DNA from: Sulfidibacter corallicola
Lineage (GTDB): Bacteria; Acidobacteriota; Holophagae; Acanthopleuribacterales; Acanthopleuribacteraceae
NCBI RefSeq assembly: GCF_017498545.1
Contig: NZ_CP071793.1
Span: 10,658,256-10,722,255, forward strand
Direction: 5' to 3'
Length of the DNA: 64,000 nt
The notes under the pieces were generated by a model, which worked only from the letters and a program-made list of their open reading frames with translations, was not told the origin of the DNA and searched no databases. The position numbers and the translations under genes were made by a program. Within the stretch, counting starts at the first letter, position 1, and each line of letters opens with the position of its first letter. Of this stretch, positions 47,101-51,354 are shown one piece after another.

Positions 47101-50100
47101 GGTCCGGCAGCGGCCTCCGGTGGAAAGCAGTTGGGCTCGTTCCAATGCTTCCATCATCGCCGGCCCCATCGCCGCCGACACGCCGCCCGCCAGCGCCATG
47201 CGGGTCTCGCCGCCGCGCAGGCTCTCGCAGGCCAAATGGATCGCGACGCCGGAAGAGGAACAACCGGTGTTGACCACCAGTGCCGGCCCGCGCAGGTTGA
47301 GGAAGTAGGATAGCCGCGAAGCGACGATGGCGTCGGACGAACCCGTGAAGGAGCCTTCGAAACCGATCGGCTCGGCGCCCACGAACACGCCGACCGGCTG
47401 GCCATCGAGGTGCCTGGGGTCGTAGCCGGCGTCCTCCAAGGCTCGCCAACTCTCTTCCAGGATCAGGCGCTGGTGGGGGCTCATGGCCGCCGCTTCGCCC
47501 GCAGGAATGTTGAAAAAGGCGGCGTCGAACCGCTCGCGATCCTCGATCAGGCCACCCCAACGGCAGGCGCCGCCGCTCTGGCCGCGCCATTCGGCGGGTA
47601 ACGCGGTCACGGCGTCGACCCCCTCCACGAGGTTCTGCCAGAATGCGTCGACATCCGACGCGCCTGGCACGCGGGCGGACATGCCGACCACGGCGATCTC
47701 GGCGGCGGAATTCCCCACCCGAGAAGGTTCGCGCGATCCTCGTGCACCGGAGCGGCGCACCGTCCCACCAACGCGCCACCGCGAGCGTCGCCCTCGCGCG
47801 ATCGGGCCGCGTTTGGAAGGGCCACGCTCGACCCGAATTTCCGAATCCGAACCGGGCACCTCATCCCGCGACGGAGCCTGCGACTCGAGGGTCGCGACCA
47901 GGCTCGCAAGGGGCGCGACCGCAGGGCATTCGAACAGCACCGTGGGCGCCAGCGCCAAGCCCAGGCGCCGGTTGAGTCGGGCCACGTAATCGGAACCCAA
48001 CACCGAACTCAGTCCGTAATCCGAAAACGGCACGCGCGGTTCGATATCCTCGGCAGGCAACCCCAGGCAGGCGGCCAGTTCCTCGGCCAGCACCGCAACC
48101 AGATCTTCCGCGCTCGGCGTATCCACGACGTTTGGCATGTCCCCCGCGACGGGACCGGTCGGTGCGGAGATGTCGCCCCCATTGGGCCGCATCTCGCGGC
48201 CGGCGAAGGGATAGGTCGGCAGCGACAGCCGCCAGGGCTGTTCGCCGCGCCACAGCGCACCCCAATCCAGGTCGCAACCCTTGGCCCAGAAATGGGCCGG
48301 CCGGGCGACGTTGCCCTCTTCGATCCAAGTCTGGATCAAGCGGTCGGCCTCGCCATCGGAACCGAGGATGTCCGACAGCCCGGAATCGGGTCCGCCGAAG
48401 AACAGGTTGTCACCGGCGCGCTGTCCGGCCACGAAAGCCGCCAGCGCGTCCAGCAGTTCACGCGCGCCGTGCACCACCAGCGCCAGCCTGAAGGGAAAGG
48501 CCCGGCGGCCCACTTGAAGCGTGTAGGCCGTGCCGCGCAGATCGAACGCGGTGGACCGGTCCAGGCGGCGCTCCACGAAGGCCGCCAACTGGTGGGCGGC
48601 CGCGATCAGCTCGGCCTCGGTGCGTGCGGACAGGGGGAAGCACAGCGGTTCCGCCAGTTCCTCGGGGGCGATCGGTGCGGTCCGCCCGCGGTATTCCTCC
48701 ACGATCAGGAAGGCGGCGGTCCCGCCCAGCCCGTAGGCGTTGATGCCGGCGCGACATGGCCGAGTCCCGGCAGCGTCGGCCGGCCAGGGCAGCACCTCCA
48801 CCGGGATGTCCAGCGGCGCCTTGGCGAGACCCAGCGACGGCGCCGCCTCGCGATAGCCCAAGGTGGGCACGATGGTCCGGTGGCGCATCATCAGCAGGAC
48901 CTTCACGAGTTGGGTCAGCCCGCCCGCGGCGCCGTTGAACCCCACGTACGATTTGACGCTACCTACCTGGAGCGGCGCGCACCGGTCGCCCCTGCCGAAG
49001 ACCTTCTTGATGGCTTCCAGCTCGATAGCGTCGCCGAAGCCGCCGGTTCCGTGAGCTTCGAGGTAGTCCAGGTCGGCCGCGGCCAGGCCGGCATCGGCCA
49101 GAGCGGCGGCCAGTAGCTCGGCCTGGGCGTTGGCGTTGGTCAACGTGACCGAGCCCGACCAATTGCCGGTGTGATTGACGGCGCCACCGGCCAGGTTGGC
49201 GTAGATGTTGTCGCGATCGCGCTCCGCGTCGGCCAGCCGTTTGAGCATGACCACCGCCGCGCCCTCTCCTGGCGTGAGGCCCGTGACCTCGGCGTTGAAG
49301 GGTCCGCAGACCCCCTGCTGGGCCAGCACGCCCAGGCGACTCAACGAGAGGTAGGCATCCACGGAGAAGTCGATGCTGGCACTGCCCACCAGGGCCACGT
49401 CGCACTCGCCGGCGCGCAGGGCCTGGGCGGCGCGGTGCAGCGCCACCGAAGACGAAGAACAGGCCGTGTTGACGGTCTCGCTGGTTCCGGTGAAGTTGAA
49501 GAAGTAGGAAATGCGGTTGGCCGTGAAGCTGATGTCGCCGGTGATGCGCAGCGGCGTGTTCTCGGGCTCCTCGCGCGGCAGCGTATCTTGGAAACTGTTG
49601 TTGTATAGCGCGATGAACACGGCCGTGCGCGGCCCTTCCAGATCCTCCGGCGCGTAGCCGGCGTCTTCCAGGCACTTCCAGGTTTCCTGCAGCAGGATGC
49701 GCTGGTGCGGATCCATCCAGGCCGCCTCGCGCGGCGACACCTGGAAGAAGCCGGGATCGAAAGCGAACACCCCGTCCAGGAAGCCGCCCGACTTGGCGTA
49801 GGTCTTGTCCGGATCGGCCTTGGAATCACCGTAAAAAGCCTGCCAATCCCAACGATCGGCGGGCACGTCGCGGAAGAGCGGCTCCTTGCGACGCAAGTGC
49901 TCCCAAAATCCCTCGATCGAAGATGATTGGGGCAGCCGCGCACTCACACCGACGATGGCGACCCGGGCCGCGCCGGTCGTCGGAACCGCGGCCGCGGCCG
50001 GCGCCGCACCATCGGTCGCGGACACGGGCCGCGAGATCTCCTCCACGGCAGCCGAAGGCTCACCCGATCTCTCGTCGGAAGATCCGGCCGATTCGACGGC

Positions 50101-51342
50101 CGGTGGCCGGGCGAACGACTCCGTGGCGAACCGGCGACTGATCTGGCCGTTGACCACCTGATTGTGGCTGACCCGTTCCGAGGTCACCCGCAACCGCCAG
50201 TGGGTCGCGTGGCTGCCGCGCAGGTGCAGCAGGAAATCCCAGGGCCGCTTGATCTGCACACGCCCATCCGCCAGTTGTGCGTTGTAGATGCGCACGAAGT
50301 CGGCCACCAGACGGCCATGGGGATTGATGGCCAGGTCTAACCCCACCGCCGCGGAAGGAAGCGCCGCCTCACGGTAGAACTCGGTGAAGCCGCTGGGATC
50401 GCCCATGAAGCGGGTGTCGCGCTCCCGTTTCTGGAACAGGCTGAGCCGGTTCATCGGCGTTTCCAAACGGCGATAGGCGCGGTTGGTGGCCACGAAGTCG
50501 ACGACGCGGCGCACGGCCGGAACCGTGCTGTCGTCGAAGGCCACGTAGGCGCCGTCCTCCAGCAACAGGTCGGCGTAGAAGAAATCGAGCAGCACGTAGT
50601 CGAACAGGTGCAATCCGTCGATGAAGATCAGGTCGAAGGTTCGCCGCTCCTCCAGCAGGCGCGGCAGGGCGCGGTAGTCGGGCTGGTTCAGGTGCTCGAA
50701 GTGATCGGACAGGCCCGCTTTGCGAATCTGGGCCAGCGCCAGGTTTTGGAAACTCGCCTCCTGGCCGGGGTCGATCGCCACGTGAAGGCCCGTGCCGCGG
50801 CGGCGATGCGCCTCGCACACGAACAATGCGGACAGGCCGAACGCCAGGCCGATCTCCATGGTGTGGTTCAACTCGTGGGTCGCGATGAACTGGTGCAGGT
50901 ACTGGCCCAGCGAAGCCGGAATCGCCCAGGGATAGATCGACTTGATCAGGCCGTGCTCGTCACCGACCTTGCCGGTGCGGTAGATCTCCCCCAACAGGCC
51001 CTCGCCGAAGGGCGCCTTCAGGTTCTGATCGTTGTAGCGGTGGAAGAAGACTTCGAGCACCTTGTCCACATACTGGAAATAGGTGATTTTGTCCGCCGGC
51101 TCGACCTTCAGCGTGGCCGTCGTGGTGGGATCCAGGTGGCCACCCACCAGAAAGGCGAACTCTTCTTCGGCGATCGACATCTCGAAGACCGGTTCCCGCT
51201 CGGCGGCGGCATCGTCGTGGGCGACGACCGCCTCCTCGGACAGCGAACGGGCGTCGAGAATCAGTTGTCGCGAGCGCGCCAGGTATTCGGGGTGTTCCGT
51301 GAGGGCCTTGAGCAGGAGAGACTTTTTCCATTCGATATTCAT
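32155..51342 (-). CDS. giant PKS-NRPS hybrid: OMT-KS0-ACP-KS-ACP-TE-KS0-ACP-C-C-C-A(Thr)-PCP-KS-DH0 (6395 aa)
   Basis: Domains in order, with key residues: class I methyltransferase-like (1-400); KS0 (Cys 628, His 764, second His replaced by Phe 802) and ACP (Ser 1113); KS (Cys 1361, His 1496, His 1536), REP-like array, ACP (Ser 2052); internal thioesterase (Ser 2211, His 2415); KS0 (Cys 2640, first His replaced by Asn 2775) and ACP (Ser 3127); TubC-like docking segment (about 3214-3272); three condensation domains (HH at 3405, 3891, 4483); adenylation domain with a threonine pocket; PCP (Ser 5352); KS (Cys 5630, His 5766, His 5806); DH whose His is Phe 6118. The start ATG follows the upstream stop by 12 nt with GGAA before it. 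Three consecutive C domains and an internal TE are uncommon. The module is finished by the ACP at the N-terminus of the next protein. Confidence 0.95.
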   Translation of the reverse strand: MNIEWKKSLLLKALTEHPEYLARSRQLILDARSLSEEAVVAHDDAAAEREPVFEMSIAEEEFAFLVGGHLDPTTTATLKVEPADKITYFQYVDKVLEVFFHRYNDQNLKAPFGEGLLGEIYRTGKVGDEHGLIKSIYPWAIPASLGQYLHQFIATHELNHTMEIGLAFGLSALFVCEAHRRRGTGLHVAIDPGQEASFQNLALAQIRKAGLSDHFEHLNQPDYRALPRLLEERRTFDLIFIDGLHLFDYVLLDFFYADLLLEDGAYVAFDDSTVPAVRRVVDFVATNRAYRRLETPMNRLSLFQKRERDTRFMGDPSGFTEFYREAALPSAAVGLDLAINPHGRLVADFVRIYNAQLADGRVQIKRPWDFLLHLRGSHATHWRLRVTSERVSHNQVVNGQISRRFATESFARPPAVESAGSSDERSGEPSAAVEEISRPVSATDGAAPAAAAVPTTGAARVAIVGVSARLPQSSSIEGFWEHLRRKEPLFRDVPADRWDWQAFYGDSKADPDKTYAKSGGFLDGVFAFDPGFFQVSPREAAWMDPHQRILLQETWKCLEDAGYAPEDLEGPRTAVFIALYNNSFQDTLPREEPENTPLRITGDISFTANRISYFFNFTGTSETVNTACSSSSVALHRAAQALRAGECDVALVGSASIDFSVDAYLSLSRLGVLAQQGVCGPFNAEVTGLTPGEGAAVVMLKRLADAERDRDNIYANLAGGAVNHTGNWSGSVTLTNANAQAELLAAALADAGLAAADLDYLEAHGTGGFGDAIELEAIKKVFGRGDRCAPLQVGSVKSYVGFNGAAGGLTQLVKVLLMMRHRTIVPTLGYREAAPSLGLAKAPLDIPVEVLPWPADAAGTRPCRAGINAYGLGGTAAFLIVEEYRGRTAPIAPEELAEPLCFPLSARTEAELIAAAHQLAAFVERRLDRSTAFDLRGTAYTLQVGRRAFPFRLALVVHGARELLDALAAFVAGQRAGDNLFFGGPDSGLSDILGSDGEADRLIQTWIEEGNVARPAHFWAKGCDLDWGALWRGEQPWRLSLPTYPFAGREMRPNGGDISAPTGPVAGDMPNVVDTPSAEDLVAVLAEELAACLGLPAEDIEPRVPFSDYGLSSVLGSDYVARLNRRLGLALAPTVLFECPAVAPLASLVATLESQAPSRDEVPGSDSEIRVERGPSKRGPIARGRRSRWRVGGTVRRSGARGSREPSRVGNSAAEIAVVGMSARVPGASDVDAFWQNLVEGVDAVTALPAEWRGQSGGACRWGGLIEDRERFDAAFFNIPAGEAAAMSPHQRLILEESWRALEDAGYDPRHLDGQPVGVFVGAEPIGFEGSFTGSSDAIVASRLSYFLNLRGPALVVNTGCSSSGVAIHLACESLRGGETRMALAGGVSAAMGPAMMEALERAQLLSTGGRCRTFDEAADGSVFSEAVGVVALKRLDDALADNDAIYGVICADAVNQNGSSNGITAPNGAAQQELIAELYGRRGIDPETIGYVEVHGTGTRLGDSVEANALARAFRQFTDRRHFCAVGSAKAHIGHAMAASGVIGLVKILLSMHHRTLPGLLHFQRLNPLIDFEGAPFYVADESRPWEAAGEAPLTAALNTFGHSGTNAHLVVRACTEVERHRGAVADTGEALLVPLSAKTETALTERARGLLARLQAEEPIALADIAYTLQVGREGMRRRLAFVVDSREVLVRALAVYLDGGSDGESIYHASRPEVLRAAEASKAERIAMAADSVDDLPALAALWVAGTPVDWHARYRGAQPPQRLHLPTYPFQGGNVASPSPPPKRSIQNVAIPQRTEPTPHQNDPTSETPNTESGVVPGRFAGSANQAKPSPQEVKPQPKTKRSPQRSAPSRETPNTESGVVPGRFAGSANATKPSTEEVKPQPKTKQSPQRSAPTRETPNTESGVVPGRFAGSANQTKPPPQEVKPQSKTKQSPQRSAPSRETPNTESGVVPGRFAGSANATKPSTEEVKPQPKTKRSPQRTAPSRETPNTESGVVPGRFAGPANQTPPPTKDQLIQHLGDQVRSLLWQDEGGDLDEEASFFDLGLDSLTVVSLIQNLAETFGLELRETLVFDFPSIDRLAAHLADLLAARAGDPTSEARPSVAFPSAQPFQTRLRDLIRRHRELVPLALDGDGPLLFCIHPMSGDVGLYRKLAEATGERFRLVGVRSRGFLTEEPPFASLAEMADHVAALVTELDPEGPYHLFGSSMGGTLAYEAARRLQAQGLEVANLFLAESPLITDDGDARLWQAGSRENLIMNANFLMIAMLHLDPGFRREKEAGQVSWRALEITADEVADAEAGDLPAALATLIRARGVAQEAEILERRLHSMAAVHLANLGAFAAYRARPLPRPAELKAFLLRTETADATSDEVYNPDYLLRIQRECGSFGYFLQGWVAVLPDLETVVVDGANHFELLSGRDALARMAHLLAEAMTDVANGERPRAAARDLDHDKPAVSGGVVPGPIRATDTGPAARQFGDPRIAVIGMAGRFPGADSVDALWDLLKSGSAVFESVPAERGWDLSRWPSGGSLKGAFLDGIDRFDPVFFHISPNEAAAMDPSERLFLQESWKAIEDAGFDPQRLSGRSWGVFCGGGGDYTLRMKEILGISPHVTLSGLPGRVSYSFDLTGPCVSVDAGCASSALAIAQACDNLLLGKCDVALAGGVLIYSTPNLILTSAEGGLIATGDEGYALDARAAGMLPGEAVGVLVLKPLGSALADGDRIHGVIEAWGNNHNGRTNGINAPGVLGEAALIAETYRRFGVDPETIGLVEANATGTSVGDAVEVQALTTAFREFTRRRQFCALGSIENHIGHAFQGSGLCHVIKVLLALRQRELPPTLNVDSPNPGFALETSPFTINTQSRPWLEEAGRTRRAAVNSFGATGSNVHLVIAEAPSEAWPDETDGDDHRAMPICLSAKTMPALVRRCADLREFLDGTGRHLTLGALAANLLLRRAQFAERVAWVVSNRDDLITALDRFAATQESGSGFAGSVRKSVGAALAALGRLTQARVLADPEPDPEDLRVLADLFVQGWTPALAPWFDAYERLPITLPGYPFDQRRCWIEATGDAHSVEARSQVRRVPPNPRPTVASQAPGDLVLAAVCDITGHERDEVAPHVAFGALGLDSLSSMRLLAQINEVLDCEIKLADLLIHNTPARLTAFLEERGYGSAATPAPSSAMVAPPDSAAAAWFAERLGGLPRGLRVTTREGDAQRLDSEDLDACRSGLLALAAEGVAVLRDGHRCYFAAHRAVPLHAVLDRLEPEVLTALTTRLPAGSLFAPISQEQRRNLFHSEVLKQPAWNVQHVFESGLGSLDPDLLNRALDLLARHHDLLRTHYLGIGSDWVQVVSPQPSWELRQVAFPSLAEFQQHILVERARLQRLDRPPLFRLQLYTVGGQSYLGFVTHHSLADAFTLPLLFAQAMALYRDLSQNREPTLPPVAEPYWQYALQAFVPQTEAAHAARAYWRNRLADGPMHMRLPLVCDPRGMAHERLAIAARHGHTLSDDLAAEIRDFCRHHDVTHTHLFTAALAILLVHGLGNARAVFHFIHSRRDRKALLAAPGEFTNVLFLPLNVSAEMTARQLLSETKASSFNGLRHGSLPFDQLLELAGMENLAAYFGQTGDVLIDSADIDAGTDQATAGLGRSCFADSLTHDTSESVVDGALATLFFQVLALEGRLHLVTVYRKHLFRGEIIARMTRLVVDLVADVVHDPDRPVRALVARHQASFSELVTEASDPTEMPPRTKGLISTPESASVGPDAIEPFPLSEGQKGIWVQQKMEPDVYGYHVPICFRIAGSVSLALFERACRHLLAVHPILTARIRVVDGVPAHVLDPAQMPRVIAEHAETLDEAALRDRVHEAIREPFDLEAGPLFRAHLFTRGPHETLVLLTVHHLVCDGRSTLILWRTLLDAYGNLLAGRTPKAPPFTVPYRDFVTAERRLLAGDRVQERLAFWRRRLAAPLPCTELPTDVPRGAEQPFEGRTALLEIPARTGACLRRCATDADAYVSSLFLAAFQWLLASCLGGQETLIGMPTLGRYRTDLQDAVGYFIQMVAIRGRELGSRSFEALIRDAQVEMVSALDHLLPFPVVVDALKAEREGEGDLFHCVFNYQNFAPDLSIEVPIPAEPASQESPNGSRLGRRPDTTKQPKQAGDTTQKAKPPTPKTSQPKEPASQESRNGSRLGRRPDESKQPKQAGDTAQRAKPPTLEASQPKEPASQEGRNGSRLGRRPDTTKQPKQAGDTAQRAKPPTPKTSQLAEPATKENPHTQLTIQPVEGIYQQGRYLELEVCERGEGFLLRVKYNASRHRPATIDRFLADYLDLLERASAQPDAIPEPPVADTPAPIDAGEPLSFHQDRLWFIDYFETDNVYPHAPVYHNLPLLLELSGPLDLAAIEAALDEIVARHPILRTRILTRAAKGESHLRERARLELRVVDAPTGAAGDREVWMQRAVAATEAPFHLDRDLPIRAVLFQTGPEHGMLLVVVHHIVADHASLNLIADEMGALYRARTSGHPPALPTPATDYQGHGRWEKARSRAELAPLLDFWKRHLPGKLKALELPESRRRPAVHTFTAARLPVALPEEVSENLRGLARRLDREMHDLLLAAFKTLLWRYSGQEEIVVGISDPCRDTENRQMVGPFANLLVTRDIIGADKSLAEVVHAVADHVAGCRRHRALPFDQLVAELDPEKDMSRTALFDVLFRFEPARPAPDLGEVRATPIALELGHGKYDVHLALEDAPQGIRGVMVYNADIYDAWLMAQMRDHFGVVLAAMAANPETKLDELNLLSPAEERRQLETWNATRANYPAHKTLHQLFEEQASRTPNRTAIAFGATRLDYAEVERRANRLAHRLIAAGVRPGSLVGLLLERSEWLPIAFLGVLKAGGAYLPIDPEYPGDRIAFMMEDSRMAHLVTTRDLVGSLPRPVERQVLLDDLDAGDDPAADLAPRVALDPDDLAYVIYTSGSTGRPKGALITHRNVVRLMVNDRFPFDFGPGDVWTMFHSYCFDFSVWEGYGALLYGGSVVIVPKRISRDPALFLDLLIREKVTVLNQTPSAFYSLVREMLCRSQLPALALRTVIFGGEALNPVLLREWKRAYPKVRLINMYGITETTVHVTYKEIGETEIHHSTSAIGAPIPTTTLYVMDERQRLLPPGVAGELCVGGLGVCQGYLNREELTARKFTVNPYKPEERLYRSGDLARQLPSGEMVYLGRMDNQVQVHGFRVELSEIENRLSRCHGVADNVVLVKEEDGHKQMIAYFVWQDGAARDVNRLRDALKQDLPDYMIPAAFVPLEAMPLTANGKVDRKDLLARRIVRDTSRSLSLPQSELEELILLIWKRALNVDRIGTEDGFFEVGGNSILAVTVVEEIRKALDCNLSVTRIFQYPTIKALSRHLAEIQQVVETRTNAQPAPAVAPAPITPKARVPEVEPLPTRLDPVPAEAPAPSFPQTLAIPTAKPEWPDYYADSVAVIGMSCHFPGARDHRAFLENLRGGMDGGGFFSTEELRAMGLPEGLVRDPSFVPRHMDIEGKDLFDPAFFNIAPDEVSLMDPQFRQLLLHAWRAIEDAGYTPDAMPETSVYMSAGNSLYQAMLQRSAAGIELGSDGYASWVLSQGGSIPTMISYRLGLSGASVFVHSNCSSSLTSMHLARQDLLSGQSDQALVGAAMLFPETKPGYLHREGQGFASDGRCKAFDAAADGMVIGEGVGVLVLKRALDAIRDGDAIYGLLRGVGLNNDGAGKVGFYAPSNQGQVKVIRKVLKATGVDPRSIGYVEAHGSGTLLGDAIEFDALREGYAAAETGQARCGIGSVKSNIGHLDTAAGLAGAIKVLLSLKHGEILPTIHCREPNPDLDLDGSPFYLALANEPWPAGAAPRRAALSSFGVGGTNAHAIFEQGPNAAPHIETDADAEVFGPQVHLILLSAADGDRLTAVAVRLLRFLETSTEADAGGEGLLASLAWTLQVGRRPLAHRVAFVAKHLERLRGQLDAFVRGEDEIVKCFRGVVDGGSSAKDREERQRKAQHRLAKGKLKKVAKMWVGGVDIDWARIYGDARPARLHLPAYPFAGQRYGLEEARSLVGSPAPEAQVPAFAEPAAPRAELHPLVHANTSDLSEQRFSSWFNGEEFFIRDFGVRAADGQLQRMLPAAAYLEMALTAARAAMGRGIAAEEAVSLREVVWAEPSPVDAGASHLQIRLVPRGDAIAFEIHDGGEAEPWIHCQGLAHAAMQRQGPVLELARLRQSCNHKVLDREAFYLALESLGQVHGASMRGLNRLFVGPEGVLAELVLPPSLEDDHQVFGLHPCLLDAALQACFGLLGDSRPSLPASLAALDVHGSCPRRMWAWIRSAGEGPVLELALCDEGGRVLVSLSGLAYPKQDPSTAVRSPEPTDDDLDTSGEWEFLSPSELENL
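32230..34975 (-). other. KS-DH0 half-module following threonine
   Basis: Residues about 5457-6370. The KS is of the type following amino-acid modules (VHSNCSSSL, Cys 5630; His 5766; His 5806). The DH-like domain keeps Asp 6292 (HPCLLDAALQ) and MLPAAAYLEM, but Phe 6118 replaces the catalytic His and the HxxxGxxxxP spacing is broken. No KR is present. The carrier protein is on the next polypeptide. Confidence 0.86.
35165..38320 (-). other. NRPS module C-A-PCP, predicted threonine
   Basis: Residues about 4342-5393. C has HHIVADH (4483-4489; the usual final Gly is His). A has YTSGSTGRPKG near 4956 and pocket residues read by alignment to GrsA as Asp, Phe, Trp, Asn, Ile, Gly, Met, Val, His and the invariant Lys (FDFSVWE, VLNQTPSAF, VIFGGE, MYGITETTVH). 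That is the known threonine code. PCP Ser 5352 (GGNSI). The specificity is inferred from the code. Confidence 0.88.
38370..41720 (-). other. TubC-like docking segment plus two condensation domains
   Basis: Residues about 3208-4325. A stretch with ALAAEGVAVLRDGHRCYF and RLEPEVLTALTTRLP resembles the TubC N-terminal docking domain that normally begins NRPS proteins. The first C domain follows (HHSLADA, 3405-3411), then a second (HHLVCDG, 3891-3897). The second is interrupted before its last subdomain by three 44-residue repeats. The HHxxxD core residues are intact in both. Confidence 0.8.
38580..38965 (-). repeat. REP-like hairpin array, three copies, 132-bp period
   Basis: Hairpins at 38656-38674, 38788-38806 and 38920-38938, GTAG on the minus strand. 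Each unit encodes 44 residues containing NGSRLGRRPD. The array interrupts a condensation domain between the YQNFAPD segment and the VEGIYQQGRYLELEV segment. Confidence 0.93.
41840..43900 (-). other. module KS0-ACP (Asn in place of first KS His)
   Basis: Residues about 2482-3168. The active-site segment is DAGCASS with Cys 2640; the first His is Asn 2775 (EANATGT); the second His 2815 is kept. The flanking subdomain is divergent (no TLQVGR motif) and ends at LPGYPF. The ACP carries Ser 3127 (LGLDSLSS). It hands a chain to the NRPS part that follows. Confidence 0.86.
44022..45005 (-). other. internal type I thioesterase domain
   Basis: Residues about 2113-2440. An alpha/beta hydrolase with the nucleophile elbow GSSMGG (Ser 2211), an oxyanion-region motif LFCIHPMSGD, and a C-terminal GANHFELL with His 2415, as in PKS/NRPS thioesterases. 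It lies after KS-ACP and before another KS0, not at a chain terminus. It could release a shunt product, proofread a stalled chain, transfer or cyclise an intermediate, or mark an old terminus fused to a downstream line. Confidence 0.88.
45050..47705 (-). other. module KS-ACP with REP-like array in the linker
   Basis: Residues about 1213-2098. The KS has the full Cys 1361 / His 1496 / His 1536 triad, with CSSSG preceded by Gly instead of Ala. No reductive domain is present, so the expected product is a beta-keto thioester. About 210 residues between LPTYPF and the ACP (Ser 2052, LGLDSLTV) are the 45-residue repeats. Confidence 0.88.
45301..45920 (-). repeat. REP-like hairpin array, five copies, 135-bp period
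   Basis: Hairpins at 45316-45334, 45451-45469, 45586-45604, 45721-45739 and 45856-45874, GTAG on the minus strand. Each unit encodes 45 residues beginning VVPGRFAGSAN. The array lies between a KS flanking subdomain and its ACP. The lowest copy has loop GCC, the others GCT. Confidence 0.93.
47880..49975 (-). other. module KS0-ACP (Phe in place of second KS His)
   Basis: Residues about 457-1155. Cys 628 and His 764 are present, but the normally invariant GH of the SNIGH motif reads VGFNG with Phe 802. Loss of this His should stop decarboxylative condensation. The ACP has Ser 1113 in YGLSSV. A basic, Arg-rich linker joins it to the next KS. It probably relays the methylated intermediate without extension. 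Confidence 0.85.
50140..51342 (-). other. N-terminal class I methyltransferase-like domain of the 6395-aa protein
   Basis: Residues 1-400. MEIGLAFGLSAL (near 162) fits a SAM-binding motif I, VAIDPGQ fits the acidic motif after strand 2, and LIFIDGLHLFDYVLLD resembles the Methyltransf_24 / O-methyltransferase core. It sits directly after the monooxygenase and KS0-ACP genes and before another KS0, so an O-methylation of a newly introduced hydroxyl is a reasonable guess. It differs in sequence from the two cMT domains at the left end of the window. Reaction unproven. Confidence 0.7.
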
Positions 51343-51354
51343 GCTGGCATTCCG